64,000 bases of DNA, from contig NZ_BAACAP010000249.1 of the NCBI RefSeq assembly GCF_045865695.1, positions 96,885 through 160,884 on the forward strand, read 5' to 3'. The first letter of the stretch is position 1. Each line of letters starts with the position of its first letter. The notes beneath the pieces are model-generated. The model saw only the letters and a program-made list of their open reading frames with translations, was not told the origin of the DNA and ran no database searches. This DNA comes from Scytonema sp045865695. Its GTDB lineage: Bacteria > Cyanobacteriota > Cyanobacteriia > Cyanobacteriales > Nostocaceae. The translations under genes and the position numbers were made by a program. Positions 43,277 through 53,768 of this stretch are shown one piece after another.

Positions 43277-46200
43277 ATGAGTCTCAATATTGCCGAGTAC
43301 CAATTTACGGAAGTCCTTTATGAAGATGCCAATACCAGAATTTATCGTGCTTTAAGGAAGACTGCACCAACTTGGGTAACGATCAAAACGCTCAAAGCGG
43401 AGTACCCAAGCATTAAACAACTCGCGCAATTAAGACACGAATATAACATCTTGCAAAACCTTGACATACAAGGAATTGTCAAACCCCTAGCCGAGGTCAG
43501 TTACAAAAATGGTTTGGCACTTATTTTGTCGGATTTTGGAGGAGAACCTTTAAAAAATTTGATTAATACAAGAAAAATTGAGTTAAAAAGTTTTTTGCAA
43601 ATTGCAATTCAACTAGCATCAACTCTAGCTCAGTTACATCAAAATCATATTATTCATAAAGATATTCAACCCTATCATATTTTCATTAACATAAAAACAG
43701 GTCAAGTTCAAATTATAGATTTTAGGTTTTCATCTTTTCTGCTAACGGAAAATTCAACGATGGATAATTCCCATCTGCTTGAAGGCACTCTAGCCTATAT
43801 GTCGCCAGAGCAAACGGGAAGGATGAACCGCTCCATTGACTATCGAACTGATTTTTACTCTCTAGGGGTCACTTTCTATGAATTGCTAACAGGACAACTA
43901 CCGTTTCAAGCAACAGAGCCCTTGGAATTAGTTCATTGCCATATTGCTAGAACACCAATACCAGTTTGCCAAGTGAATCCTAAAATTCCCAAAGCAATTT
44001 CTGATATTGTCATGAAGTTATTAGCTAAGACTGCTGAAGAGAGATATCAAAGTGCTTTGGGACTCAAAGCTGACTTAGAAGAATGTCTGAGAAAATTAGA
44101 AACAACAGGAAAAATTGAAGATTTTCTTATCGGTCAGCTCGATTTGTACAGTCAATTTCTGATTCCTCAAAAACTTTACGGTCGCGAACAAGAAGTTACC
44201 GCTTTAATAAATGCTTTTAAGCGAGTTAGTCTTGGTGCAACTGAAATGATGTTAGTTAGCGGTTATTCAGGTATTGGTAAAACCTCTTTGGTGAATGAAG
44301 TTCATCAAGCAATTGTGTGCCAACAAGCATATTTTATTTCTGGTAAATTTGACCAATTTAAGCGAAATATTCCCTATGTTTCTTTAATTCAAGCTTTTCA
44401 AGAACTCACACGACAAATTTTAACAGAGAGTCATGAAAGAATAGCAATTTGGAAAACAAAAATTCTAAATGCTCTTAATTCTAACGGTCAAATTATTATT
44501 GATGTTATCCCTGAAGTTGAATGGGTTATTGGTCGTCAGCCAGAGGTTCCTCAATTAGGGCTAACCGAATCAAAAAACCGATTTAATAGGGTGTTTCAAC
44601 AATTCATTCATGTTTTTTGCCAAAAAGAGCACCCACTCGTTATATTCTTAGATGATTTACAATGGGCAGACTTAGCTTCTTTAAAATTGATTCAAATGCT
44701 CATAAGTAACTTAGATAGCCAATATCTATTACTTATAGGAGCATATCGAGATAACGAAGTTAATGAATCCCATCCTTTGATGCTGATGTTAGAAGAAATT
44801 CAATCATTGGGTATAACTATTAACAATATTATACTTCAGCCTTTACTACTTTATCATGTCAACCAATTAATTAGCGAAGCTTTCCATACTGACGAAGAAA
44901 AGTCACAACCATTCTCTGAGTTAGTATTTAATAAAACTCAAGGAAATCCTTTCTTTTTAATTCATTTACTGAAATCTCTATCTCAAGAAGATTTATTAAT
45001 ATTTAATTTTAATGAAGGTTTCTGGCAGTGGGATATCGAGCAGCTTAAAGATATTGATATTACCGAAAATGTCGTTGATTTGATGGTTTCTAGGATTCAA
45101 AAACTGTCATTAAGAACCCAGAATGTCTTAAAGTTAGCTGCTTGTATTGGGGATAAGTTTACTCTCGATATTCTCAGTATTGTTAATCAAAAATCTTTAT
45201 CAGAAACAGCTACAGATTTATGGGAATCTCTACAAGCAGGTTTAGTTTTGCCCTTGAGTCAGTATTATAAAATTCCCCTTCTATTTGATTCGGAAACAAT
45301 AGAGACCGGGGACTGGGGGCTGGAGGCTGGACAAGAATCTTCCTCTTCACCAATCGCTAATCCCGAATTCCCAATCGCTTACAAGTTTTTACATGACCGA
45401 GTTCAACAAGCAGCTTATTCTCTAATTGCAGATTCACAGAAAAAGGAAACTCACTTAAAAATTGGTGATTTGCTACTACAAAATTTGACCCCTGAAGAAC
45501 GAAGAGAAGATATTTTTGCTTTAGTCAATCAACTGAATTACGGTCAGGATTTATTAACTTTAGAGTCACAAAAATATGAACTGGCTGAACTCAATCTTAT
45601 AGCTGGTCAGAAAGCAAAAGCAGCAACTGCTTATGACTCTGCTGTTCGTTATTTAAATCTAGGGTTAAAATTATTGCCTGCTTCTAGTTGGCAGAAACGT
45701 TATGAATTGGCGTTGAGTTTATATCAGGAAACTACCGAAGCAGTATTTCTTAATGGTGATTTTGAGTATATGGAGCAATTGGTTGAAGTTGTGCTACAAC
45801 AAGCTAAAACTCAACTGGACAAAGTGAAAGTTTATGAGTTACGAATCAAAGCTTATGCAGTACAAAGAAAACTCCTTGAAGCGGTGAAGGTCGGTCTCCA
45901 AGCTTTGGAAATACTGGGAGTGGAACTGTCTGAATCGCCAACTCCTCTGGATATTCAGCGAGCAATTGAGGAAATAACGGCATCTTTGACCGATAGAAGT
46001 ATAGAAGATTTAATTGATTTGCCATCTATGAGAGATGCAAATAAGTTAGCAGCTTTTCGGCTGATAGCAAGTTTGGTTCCTGCTGCCTATCAATTTGCAC
46101 CTGCACTATTTATTTTGATGGCTTGCGAGCAAGTTAAGCTATCTATTCAAAATGGTAATGTTCCTCTGTCTGCTAGTGGGTTTGCTGATTATGGAGTTAT

Positions 46201-49200
46201 TTTTGGTGGATTCTTGGAAGATATTGATACTGCTTATAAATTTGGACAATTAGCATTAGATTTATTAGAACGGTTAGATGCTCGCGAGGTCAGAAGTCAA
46301 ACTTTATTTAAGGTTGCAACGTTCATACTCCATTGGAAACATCATGTTAGGGAAACCTTACCACTTCTAGAAGATGCTTACTCTAGTGGATTGGAACATG
46401 GAGATTTGATACATACTGGATATTCAGCAAGTAATTATTGTCAATATTCATATTGGAGTGGTTTTGAGTTAAATAGTCTCGAACAGGATATGGCTAGATA
46501 TGGTCAAGCGATCGCTCTAGTTAATCAAGAATCTGCTTTAAAATTACATCAAATGTTTCATCAAGCAGTTTTTAATTTAATAAAAATTACTGAAAATCCT
46601 TGCCATTTACTTGGTGATGTTTACAATGAAGACCAATTTCTACCACTTCATATTCAATCTAACGAGCGCACGCTAGTTTACCATGTGTTTCTTAACAAAT
46701 TAATCCTCTGTTATTTATTCAGTGAATTTTCTCAAGCTGCAGAAAATGCCATTAAAGCCGAACAGTATTTAGATGGAGTTAGAGGATGGTTAATTGTACC
46801 AATATTCTATTTCTACGATTCATTAGCACAACTTGCTATATATCGCTCAGTATCGCATTTACAACAAGAATACCTTTTAAGTAGAGTCATAAATAACCAG
46901 GAAAAAATACAAAAATGGGCAAAATATGCCCCTATGAACTTTCAGCACAAGTACGAACTTGTGGAGGCAGAAAAAGCACGAGTTTTAGGACAATGTTGGC
47001 AAGCAGCAGAGTTTTACGATCGCGCTATCAGTGGAGCTAAAGAACAGGGATATATTCAAGAGGAAGCACTCTCTAACGAACTAGCAGCAAAATTTTATCT
47101 TGAGCGTGGAAGAGAAAAAGTAGCACAGATTTATCTAACTGATGCTTATTATGGATATATGTGTTGGGGAGCAACGACAAAAGTTAAATATTTAGCTTCT
47201 AAATATCCACAGTTATTATCTCAATTTTACAATCAAAAAAATAGAATTTTAGAGATAAATAGTACAATTAATTCTACCACGACAAATAGCGAGAAAATTT
47301 TTGACTTAGCTGCTGTAATGAAAGCATCTTTGGCGCTTTCAAGTGAAATTGTTTTAGACAAATTACTTGCTAAATTAATGCAAATCGCAATTGAAAATGC
47401 TGGTGCAGAATCAGGAGCTTTTATTTTAGAAAAAGCAGGAGAGCTATTTATAGAAGCGACGAGAAATTACGGTCAAAGTGAAATCATAGTGAAGCGAGCA
47501 ATTCCCGTATCTTCCAGTCAAAACATACCAACATCTATCATTAATTACGTGTATCGAACTCATGAAAATGTTGTTTTAAATAATGCAACTTCTGAGAAAG
47601 TTTTTGCAGCAGATGATTATATCATTACTTATCAACCAAAATCTATTTTATGCACGCCAATTATTAATCAAGGTAAACTGATTGGCATTCTTTATTTAGA
47701 AAATAACTTGATTACTGGAGCATTTACACCAGAGCGTTTAGAAGTTTTACAACTTTTATCTTCTCAAGCTGCAATCTCAATTGAGAATGCACGTTTGTAT
47801 AATGATTTAGAAGATTCCAATCGAACTCTAGAAACAAAAGTACAAGAGCGTACCTTAGAGCTACAAGTAAAAAATTCACGCTTGCAACAAGAAATTCGCG
47901 ATCGTCAACGAGCAGAAGAAGTAGCTGCATCTGCCAACCAAGCTAAAAGCGAATTTCTTGCAAACGTGAGTCATGAACTTCGCACACCGCTTAATGGTAT
48001 ATTAGGTTACACTCAAATTTTTCAGAAAGATAAAAGTTTAACAGATAAGCAAACGAAGGGTATAAACGTTATTCATCAATGTGGCGAACACCTACTAACA
48101 CTCATCAACGATATTTTAGATCTCTCTAAAATTGAAGCGCGGGAAATGGAGCTTTACTCTAAGGAGTTTAATTTTCCAGAATTTCTTGAGAGTATTGTCC
48201 AACTTTATCGTCTCCGTACCGAACAAAAGAAAATTTCATTAATTTACCAAACACCTTCTCCCCTACCAATAATTATTCGAGCTGATGAAAAACGATTGCG
48301 TCAAGTTTTAATGAATTTACTGAGCAATGCTATCAAGTTTACGGAAAAAGGCAGTATAACTTTTACGGTAGAGGGATTGGGGAATTCGGAGCCCCCTCTG
48401 GGGATAAGGGGCAATGGGGACTGGGGAATGGGGACTAGGGACTGGGGAATGAGGACTGGGGAACTCGGGGCCCCCTCTGGGGATAAGGGGCAATGGGGAC
48501 TGGGGAATAAAGACAAGGAGGACAAGGTAGCACATTCTCCCTTGTCTACCCAATCCCCAATCGCCAATTCCCAATCGCCAACCCCTAAAATTCGCTTTCA
48601 GGTTGAAGATACGGGTATTGGCATTCCGCTAGAGCAATTAGAGGAAATATTTTTGCCATTTAAGCAAGTTGGGGAACATAGCCGCAAGACTGAGGGAACG
48701 GGGTTAGGTTTGACAATTAGCCGTCAATTGGTTCAGATGATGGGCGGGGAACTGAAGGTGGAGAGTACTTTAGGTAAAGGTAGTATTTTTTGGTTTGATT
48801 TGGAGCTACCCGAAATTACCCTTCAATCTAGTGTCAACAGTGTTCAGACAAATATTATTGGTTATTTAGGCGCTAGGCGAAAAGTTTTGGTTGTAGATGA
48901 CAAATGGGCAAATCGTTCTGTTTTAGCAAATTTACTACAGCCTTTAGGGTTTGAAGTTGCAGAAGCAACAGATGGCTTAGATGGTATTCATAAAGCACGG
49001 GAATTTGAGCCAGATATTATTTTTATGGACTTAGTGATGACAGTGATGGATGGTTTTGAGGCTACCCGTCGCCTCAAGATGTTACCAAACTTCCAAGATA
49101 TAGTTGTGATAGCTGTATCTGCTAGTGTTTTTGAATTCGAGCGACAGCAAAGCCGAGAAGTGGGTTGCGATGATTTTCTTCCCAAACCGATTAAAAAAGC

Positions 49201-49507
49201 TGAGCTTTTAGAAAAATTAAGAATTCATTTGGCTCTGGAATGGGTTTATGAAGAAATAAATAACAACGTACAACTGAATACTCCCACTTCCCAAATCGCT
49301 GATACTCAATCCCTTGTGACTCCACCAGCAGAAGAACTAGCGCTTTTGCTTCATTTAGCAATGAAAGGCGATCTTAAAAGCATTGCTAAACGAGCCGTAG
49401 AATTAGAGAAATTGGACGAGCAATATGTACCTTTTGCTACTTATTTACGTCAATTGGTGAAAGAGTTTAAAAGCAAACAAATCCTGGAATTTTTGAGAAG
49501 GATTTAG
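43277..49507 (+). CDS. Ser/Thr kinase-AAA ATPase-GAF-histidine kinase-receiver protein (HstK type)
   Basis: 2076 residues. The N-terminal Hanks kinase has Lys in VTIKT, HKDI in the catalytic loop and SPEQTGRMN in the activation segment; DFG reads DFR. A STAND-like ATPase follows with GYSGIGKTSL (about 328) and a Walker B LVIFLDDLQWAD. Then come a long helical repeat region, GAF (about 1345-1500), HisKA (NVSHELRTPLNGILGY, H near 1566), an ATPase domain with DTGIGI and a receiver (IIFMDLVMTVMDG). This architecture is the heterocystous-cyanobacterial HstK family. Two translated repeat inserts occur: about 675-703 and about 1699-1773, the second inside the ATPase domain just before DTGIGI. The frame is intact throughout. 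Confidence 0.95.
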   Translation: MSLNIAEYQFTEVLYEDANTRIYRALRKTAPTWVTIKTLKAEYPSIKQLAQLRHEYNILQNLDIQGIVKPLAEVSYKNGLALILSDFGGEPLKNLINTRKIELKSFLQIAIQLASTLAQLHQNHIIHKDIQPYHIFINIKTGQVQIIDFRFSSFLLTENSTMDNSHLLEGTLAYMSPEQTGRMNRSIDYRTDFYSLGVTFYELLTGQLPFQATEPLELVHCHIARTPIPVCQVNPKIPKAISDIVMKLLAKTAEERYQSALGLKADLEECLRKLETTGKIEDFLIGQLDLYSQFLIPQKLYGREQEVTALINAFKRVSLGATEMMLVSGYSGIGKTSLVNEVHQAIVCQQAYFISGKFDQFKRNIPYVSLIQAFQELTRQILTESHERIAIWKTKILNALNSNGQIIIDVIPEVEWVIGRQPEVPQLGLTESKNRFNRVFQQFIHVFCQKEHPLVIFLDDLQWADLASLKLIQMLISNLDSQYLLLIGAYRDNEVNESHPLMLMLEEIQSLGITINNIILQPLLLYHVNQLISEAFHTDEEKSQPFSELVFNKTQGNPFFLIHLLKSLSQEDLLIFNFNEGFWQWDIEQLKDIDITENVVDLMVSRIQKLSLRTQNVLKLAACIGDKFTLDILSIVNQKSLSETATDLWESLQAGLVLPLSQYYKIPLLFDSETIETGDWGLEAGQESSSSPIANPEFPIAYKFLHDRVQQAAYSLIADSQKKETHLKIGDLLLQNLTPEERREDIFALVNQLNYGQDLLTLESQKYELAELNLIAGQKAKAATAYDSAVRYLNLGLKLLPASSWQKRYELALSLYQETTEAVFLNGDFEYMEQLVEVVLQQAKTQLDKVKVYELRIKAYAVQRKLLEAVKVGLQALEILGVELSESPTPLDIQRAIEEITASLTDRSIEDLIDLPSMRDANKLAAFRLIASLVPAAYQFAPALFILMACEQVKLSIQNGNVPLSASGFADYGVIFGGFLEDIDTAYKFGQLALDLLERLDAREVRSQTLFKVATFILHWKHHVRETLPLLEDAYSSGLEHGDLIHTGYSASNYCQYSYWSGFELNSLEQDMARYGQAIALVNQESALKLHQMFHQAVFNLIKITENPCHLLGDVYNEDQFLPLHIQSNERTLVYHVFLNKLILCYLFSEFSQAAENAIKAEQYLDGVRGWLIVPIFYFYDSLAQLAIYRSVSHLQQEYLLSRVINNQEKIQKWAKYAPMNFQHKYELVEAEKARVLGQCWQAAEFYDRAISGAKEQGYIQEEALSNELAAKFYLERGREKVAQIYLTDAYYGYMCWGATTKVKYLASKYPQLLSQFYNQKNRILEINSTINSTTTNSEKIFDLAAVMKASLALSSEIVLDKLLAKLMQIAIENAGAESGAFILEKAGELFIEATRNYGQSEIIVKRAIPVSSSQNIPTSIINYVYRTHENVVLNNATSEKVFAADDYIITYQPKSILCTPIINQGKLIGILYLENNLITGAFTPERLEVLQLLSSQAAISIENARLYNDLEDSNRTLETKVQERTLELQVKNSRLQQEIRDRQRAEEVAASANQAKSEFLANVSHELRTPLNGILGYTQIFQKDKSLTDKQTKGINVIHQCGEHLLTLINDILDLSKIEAREMELYSKEFNFPEFLESIVQLYRLRTEQKKISLIYQTPSPLPIIIRADEKRLRQVLMNLLSNAIKFTEKGSITFTVEGLGNSEPPLGIRGNGDWGMGTRDWGMRTGELGAPSGDKGQWGLGNKDKEDKVAHSPLSTQSPIANSQSPTPKIRFQVEDTGIGIPLEQLEEIFLPFKQVGEHSRKTEGTGLGLTISRQLVQMMGGELKVESTLGKGSIFWFDLELPEITLQSSVNSVQTNIIGYLGARRKVLVVDDKWANRSVLANLLQPLGFEVAEATDGLDGIHKAREFEPDIIFMDLVMTVMDGFEATRRLKMLPNFQDIVVIAVSASVFEFERQQSREVGCDDFLPKPIKKAELLEKLRIHLALEWVYEEINNNVQLNTPTSQIADTQSLVTPPAEELALLLHLAMKGDLKSIAKRAVELEKLDEQYVPFATYLRQLVKEFKSKQILEFLRRI
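48381..48595 (+). repeat. GGGGACT/GGGGAAT heptamer array with 50-bp internal duplication, translated inside the kinase gene
   Basis: 48381-48430 and 48460-48508 are near-identical (GGAGCCCCCTCTGGGGATAA in common). Units of GGGGA(C/A)T surround them, and the end turns into CCCAATCGCCAATT. The array keeps the reading frame and also leaves the opposite strand open in two frames, which produces spurious ORFs. Confidence 0.85.
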
Positions 49508-49597
49508 TGAAACTACACCTGTGGTGCAAAAACTAAGCCTACAAATTGAGTGGAATTTTAGAGCGAAAAGGGAGTAAAGAAGGCTTTAGTCAGACCT

Positions 49598-50098
49598 TCA
49601 TGACTTATACTTCATCAAACGCGGAAACGACTTGATAAGTACAATTCCTCCAATCAATACAAAAACTAAACTTGTACTGGTAATGATAACTGGCAAAAAC
49701 CATAGTTCAAACCAGGAGTCGATGGAGGCTTCCTTTGGATTTTGAGGACTATACCGTACTTCTACTTGCTGACCTAAAGTAAATGCTGGTGGGTTGCTAC
49801 CCCCTGCTTCAAAAATTGTTGGTTCGCCAGAGTTGGTAGTAAATCTCACCACTGGATGGTAAAGAAACGAAGAGTTACCATCGCTATCAGTTGATAAACG
49901 CTCCACTAATGTAATGACTGTTCCTTGTGTTAGTATTGACGTGTTTACGAAGGAATGAGTACTTACTCCAGTCATTATACCTATAGCAGCAAATAGACTA
50001 CCAATACCCGCAAATATTGAACCGAATATACGAAAGAACTGAACATCTTCATTCATATTAAAGTATTGAAAACTTAAACTGGGTAAAGTTTGTGACAC
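49598..50098 (-). CDS. DUF3592 membrane protein
   Basis: 166 residues with two membrane helices (about 20-50 and 130-158) flanking a beta-rich extracytoplasmic domain that contains YHPVVRFTTNSG and YSPQNPKEA, the DUF3592 signature. Function is unknown for the family. An internal ATG at 50056 (MNEDVQFF) could be the true start, because the first 14 residues are polar and atypical. Monocistronic; its only close neighbour is convergent. Confidence 0.75.
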   Translation of the reverse strand: MSQTLPSLSFQYFNMNEDVQFFRIFGSIFAGIGSLFAAIGIMTGVSTHSFVNTSILTQGTVITLVERLSTDSDGNSSFLYHPVVRFTTNSGEPTIFEAGGSNPPAFTLGQQVEVRYSPQNPKEASIDSWFELWFLPVIITSTSLVFVLIGGIVLIKSFPRLMKYKS

Positions 50099-50205
50099 TA
50101 TATCTTATATTGCTCATTCACTGGAGACTATTTCGCAAAAGATGAAATAAATTTTTTATCCATAATACTACTTTAAATACATTACGTATAAAAATTTACA
50201 CATTT

Positions 50206-51828
50206 TTACAACATTCTTGAGTTAAGAGTAAAGTTGGAACCAATTTGAACAGCCATTTCCAGTTCAAAATCTTCGAGTTCTTCTACTTTCTGGGCGTTGC
50301 TCGTACCGTAAATTTGAGATAATCGTCCTGTTTGTGCTAACACGTTTCGCACTTCTAAATTAGAAATTTCCGCAAGGTTTCGCTGTTGTGCGATCGCAAT
50401 TCCTGCAGCAATTCCCACTCCCTGACCGACACCACAGTTAAATTCTACTATTCTTCCAGGAAGACAAGCATAACCAACAAATCCAGATGCGGGACTAACC
50501 ACTGCCAAATTAGGTACATCTTTAATCAATGCATGTTGAATGCCAATATTAAATAACGGTGGATGCTCTAACACCTTGCGATCGAAACCTTTTTCAGTTG
50601 CTTTAAGAGCTAAACCTTCTATTTCATTGCGAGTATTAAAATGATAGCCAAAGGTTCCTAAAGCTTCTCTTTCCGGTACGCCACCTGCTAGCATTTCATA
50701 TCCACACAGAGGTTTCACTGCTCCTAAAATATTACCTGCATGGGGAATACACAATTCTGGTGCGTGCTTAACTTCAGAAGCACCAATGCTTTCAAACCAC
50801 TTTCTCACAAACAGTATCTCATTGAGCATTTCTAATGTTGGTTTGGCTTTAGCCCGTGCGAGTCCTTCTGCTTGTTCGGCGTTGACTTTATATAACAATC
50901 CATTCCAAGACAATCGACCTTTAGACAAAATTGTGACTTTACCTTTGTCAAAAATAGCATTGCCAGATTCTAAGTCGATAGGTGTTCCTCTAACAGCATG
51001 ATAGGCAATAGATATCGCTCTACTCCGTATATCTATATAATCTTTGCCTACTATCATTGTTTTGAGATTACCTTCTTCATCTAGCAAATCTTCTCTTAAC
51101 TGTTTTGCGATCGCTGCATTACCACCTGCTGCAATATCTATCCACTTTCTCGCGTCTGGATCGACTGGATTTGTTAGAAATTGCAAATAATTTAACTCTA
51201 AACTCTGGATTTTTTCAAGACTTAACCCGTAAGTTTCAAAAACTAAAGTCACGGCTAATTCTGAATCTGGCAAACCAAAAGTTTGAAATCCCTTGAGTTT
51301 TTTCACTCCGCATGAAAACGCAAATTCCGCATTAACCGTGCAATCAATAAACTGTTTACCCAAATAAGTCTCATCTTTAGTAAGTTTGATCCCCTTGATT
51401 TTTTTTCCTTCCGCGATCGCAAAGTCAATCTCTATATTACTCTCTATATCCACATGCGCTTCATACAACATCTCTCGCAAAACAGCATCTGCTTTGTCTG
51501 GATCGAGAGCATACTGTTCCACCCCCGCCCGTTGCAAGAACTCCTGATAAATTGCAGGAGGATCGCCAAACATTTCTAAATCTAGTGATTGGTGAATTGC
51601 AGGAGGTACGATACAACGATTGAGATAAGACCATCGACCTCGTACTAAATGACCCCCGATCCCAACCTTAGCATTTCCTTTAAACAGGAGTAGAGTTCGG
51701 GGATATTGATTCTTTTGACGGTAGTATTCCCTAACCGCACAAACTAAGGCAAGAATGCCAGGAACTTCATCTCCGAAGCAGATAATGTCGTAAGTGTGAA
51801 CTGTGTTCGGGATACTGACATGAGACAT
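50206..51828 (-). CDS. FAD-dependent oxidoreductase
   Basis: 540 residues of the FAD-dependent oxidoreductase type. The nucleotide-binding region begins at YDIICFGDEVPGILALV, where the usual GxGxxG is relaxed. GIGGHLVRGRWSYLNR and the late GYACLPGRIVEFNCGVGQGVGIA segment form the remainder of the FAD site. It has no membrane segment or signal peptide. The substrate is unknown. It is divergent from the CobW-type GTPase gene, with a Zur-box-like site 108 bp before its start, so zinc-dependent regulation is possible. Confidence 0.8.
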   Translation of the reverse strand: MSHVSIPNTVHTYDIICFGDEVPGILALVCAVREYYRQKNQYPRTLLLFKGNAKVGIGGHLVRGRWSYLNRCIVPPAIHQSLDLEMFGDPPAIYQEFLQRAGVEQYALDPDKADAVLREMLYEAHVDIESNIEIDFAIAEGKKIKGIKLTKDETYLGKQFIDCTVNAEFAFSCGVKKLKGFQTFGLPDSELAVTLVFETYGLSLEKIQSLELNYLQFLTNPVDPDARKWIDIAAGGNAAIAKQLREDLLDEEGNLKTMIVGKDYIDIRSRAISIAYHAVRGTPIDLESGNAIFDKGKVTILSKGRLSWNGLLYKVNAEQAEGLARAKAKPTLEMLNEILFVRKWFESIGASEVKHAPELCIPHAGNILGAVKPLCGYEMLAGGVPEREALGTFGYHFNTRNEIEGLALKATEKGFDRKVLEHPPLFNIGIQHALIKDVPNLAVVSPASGFVGYACLPGRIVEFNCGVGQGVGIAAGIAIAQQRNLAEISNLEVRNVLAQTGRLSQIYGTSNAQKVEELEDFELEMAVQIGSNFTLNSRML

Positions 51829-51936
51829 AGTATTTTCAAGGGATAACTCTTGTCTTGGAGCCTTGGTGACTCACAGCTACAGCATACACTTTATTTCTTG
51901 CTAGCGTGTTTTTTACTATACTTTTCTCAGTAGTTG

Positions 51937-51951
51937 CGATAAATATTATCA
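51937..51951. promoter_or_regulatory. Zur-box-like site
   Basis: CGATAAATATTATCA matches the remembered cyanobacterial Zur palindrome TGATAATNATTATCA at 12 of 14 positions. It lies between two divergent genes, 143 bp before the CobW-like ATG. Confidence 0.45.
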
Positions 51952-52094
51952 TGCTTGACGCAATTCTAAAAACAAGTTAAAAATCAAACGTATAACATAT
52001 CAATGCACCCTGCACCCTTTTACTAAAGGTTCGGGGTCAATAGGTATGGGTAACTCCAAGATTCCTTTTCTATTTGTACATAGATAAATTTCCC

Positions 52095-53108
52095 ATGACT
52101 CAACTGACCGCGCAAGAAAAGAATGCTGTTACCGATATTCCCAAAAGAGGAATGCCTGTGACCATCATTACGGGATTTTTAGGAAGTGGCAAAACCACAC
52201 TCTTGAATCAAATCCTAAAAAATAAACAAAACTTAAAAGTCGCTGTACTTGTGAATGAGTTTGGTGACATCAATATTGACAGCCAGTTACTCGTTTCTGT
52301 AGACCAAGACATGGTAGAGCTAAGTAATGGCTGTATTTGTTGTACGATTAATGATGGATTAGTCGATGCAGTTTATAGAGTTTTAGAACGAGAAGAACGC
52401 ATAGATTATTTAGTCATAGAAACAACAGGTATTGCCGATCCCCTACCAATTGTTCTGACATTTCTAGGAACAGAACTCAGAGATCTGACAAACTTAGATT
52501 CTATCTTGACTGTTGTTGATTCAGAAGCTTTTGACTCCGAACACTTCCAAAGTGAAGCGGCGTTGAAACAGTTAACATATGGAGATATTATTCTTCTCAA
52601 TAAAACTGACCTTGTTACACCAAAAAAGCTACAAGAACTAGAAGCATACATCCATAATGTCAAAGTAAGTGCAAAAATTCTGCACTCTACATATGGTCAA
52701 GTACCTTTAGCATTAATTTTAGGCGTAGGTTTGAATGCAAACGATGTCTGTAGTTTTGAAGATGACACTCACGAGCATCACCACCATCACGGTAATCACT
52801 CCCATCATTTAGAAAATGATGGATTTATGTCAATTTCCTTTCAAAGCGATCGCCCTTTTGATGTTAACAAATTTGAAGCATTTCTCACAGAAGATATGCC
52901 AGCAGGAGTCTTTCGAGCAAAAGGCTTTCTTTGGTTCAATGATAGTGAATTACGCCATATCTTTCAACTTAGCGGACCTCGTTACCATTTATATGCTGAT
53001 GAATGGACAACCGCACCTAAAAATCAGTTAGTTGTAATTGGCAGAAATTTAAATAGACAAGAAATTACATCACTGCTGAATAAATGTTTGGTAACAGTTA
53101 GTAGTTAG
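52095..53108 (+). CDS. CobW/COG0523-family GTPase (putative zinc metallochaperone)
   Basis: 337 residues: P-loop GFLGSGKTT, the metal-binding CxCC (GCICC), a Walker B ETTGIADP, NKTD specificity motif, and a His-rich loop (HEHHHHHGNHSHH) before the C-terminal CobW_C domain. Family members deliver or insert metal, most often zinc under starvation; this one fits the zinc branch because of the His loop and a Zur-like box upstream. ATG 52095 (MTQLTAQE) follows 21 bp of an earlier in-frame start. The gene for a Zn-dependent client is not adjacent. Confidence 0.87.
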   Translation: MTQLTAQEKNAVTDIPKRGMPVTIITGFLGSGKTTLLNQILKNKQNLKVAVLVNEFGDINIDSQLLVSVDQDMVELSNGCICCTINDGLVDAVYRVLEREERIDYLVIETTGIADPLPIVLTFLGTELRDLTNLDSILTVVDSEAFDSEHFQSEAALKQLTYGDIILLNKTDLVTPKKLQELEAYIHNVKVSAKILHSTYGQVPLALILGVGLNANDVCSFEDDTHEHHHHHGNHSHHLENDGFMSISFQSDRPFDVNKFEAFLTEDMPAGVFRAKGFLWFNDSELRHIFQLSGPRYHLYADEWTTAPKNQLVVIGRNLNRQEITSLLNKCLVTVSS

Positions 53109-53114
53109 TGGTTA

Positions 53115-53142
53115 GTAGGGGCGCAAGGCATTGCGCCCGTAC
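53115..53142. repeat. 28-bp palindromic dispersed repeat
   Basis: GTAGGGGCGCAAGGCATTGCGCCCGTAC (as two 14-bp halves), fourth copy. It is bordered by TTAGTAGTTAGTGG and ACTAACTACTAACC heptamer runs. Confidence 0.75.
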
Positions 53143-53219
53143 ATTGGTTAGTAGTAAATTTTTCAACTAACTACTAACTACTAACCACTATCAACTATCA
53201 ACTATCAACTAACCCTCAT

Positions 53220-53768
53220 TTAACACCCACCAGCCCAAGTAACCCATTTATGAGATAAGCCAGTGTATGTCTTACTACTGCTCATTTCATTCTCAGCTAC
53301 GGTAACTCCGCTCAAGTCTGCACCATTCAATTCAGCTTCATTTAAATTGCTACCAATTAAATTTGCCTGACTGAGGTTAGCCCCACTGAAATCTGCACCA
53401 CTCAATTCAGCTTCGCTAAGATTAGAACCACACAAATTTGCTTTAACTAAATTGGCACTCCGTAAATCGCCTCGACTCAGGTTAGTTCTTTCCAAATTAA
53501 TATTAATTAAGTCAGCACCAATTAAGTTGACTTCACTTAAGTTAGCAGCCATAAGGTTTGCGCCACTCAGATCGGCATCTGTTAAATTTGCGCGGCTTAA
53601 ATCGCAACCACTTAGATCTGCACCCGTGAGATTTGCGCCACTTAAATCTGCTCCGCCAAAGTTTGCACCACGTAAATCAATATCGCTGAGATTTGCTTGA
53701 TGCAAATTCATACCATTAAAATCCCGTTCTCCTGCTGCATATCGACTCAGGAGTTGATTAACGTCCAT
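53220..53768 (-). CDS. Pentapeptide-repeat protein
   Basis: 182 residues. After a 15-residue lead, about 27 A(D/N)LxX repeats run from about 20 to 155 (NLSDIDLRGANFGGADLSGA and onward), predicting a right-handed quadrilateral beta-helix. A short cysteine-ending tail (WVTWAGGC) follows. There is no signal peptide or membrane segment. Function is unknown, as for most cyanobacterial members. The opposite strand is open over the repeat because of its codon pattern; that frame is not a gene. Confidence 0.9.
   Translation of the reverse strand: MDVNQLLSRYAAGERDFNGMNLHQANLSDIDLRGANFGGADLSGANLTGADLSGCDLSRANLTDADLSGANLMAANLSEVNLIGADLININLERTNLSRGDLRSANLVKANLCGSNLSEAELSGADFSGANLSQANLIGSNLNEAELNGADLSGVTVAENEMSSSKTYTGLSHKWVTWAGGC

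Noticed and set aside
48301..48574. Two long minus-strand frames opposite the kinase gene
   Set aside because: They exist only because the GGGGACT heptamer array lacks stops in several frames; sequence is low-complexity Pro/Ser.
53452..53700. Plus-strand frame over the pentapeptide gene
   Set aside because: A by-product of the repeat's codon periodicity; residues are a monotonous Lys/Leu/Arg/Ala/Pro pattern.
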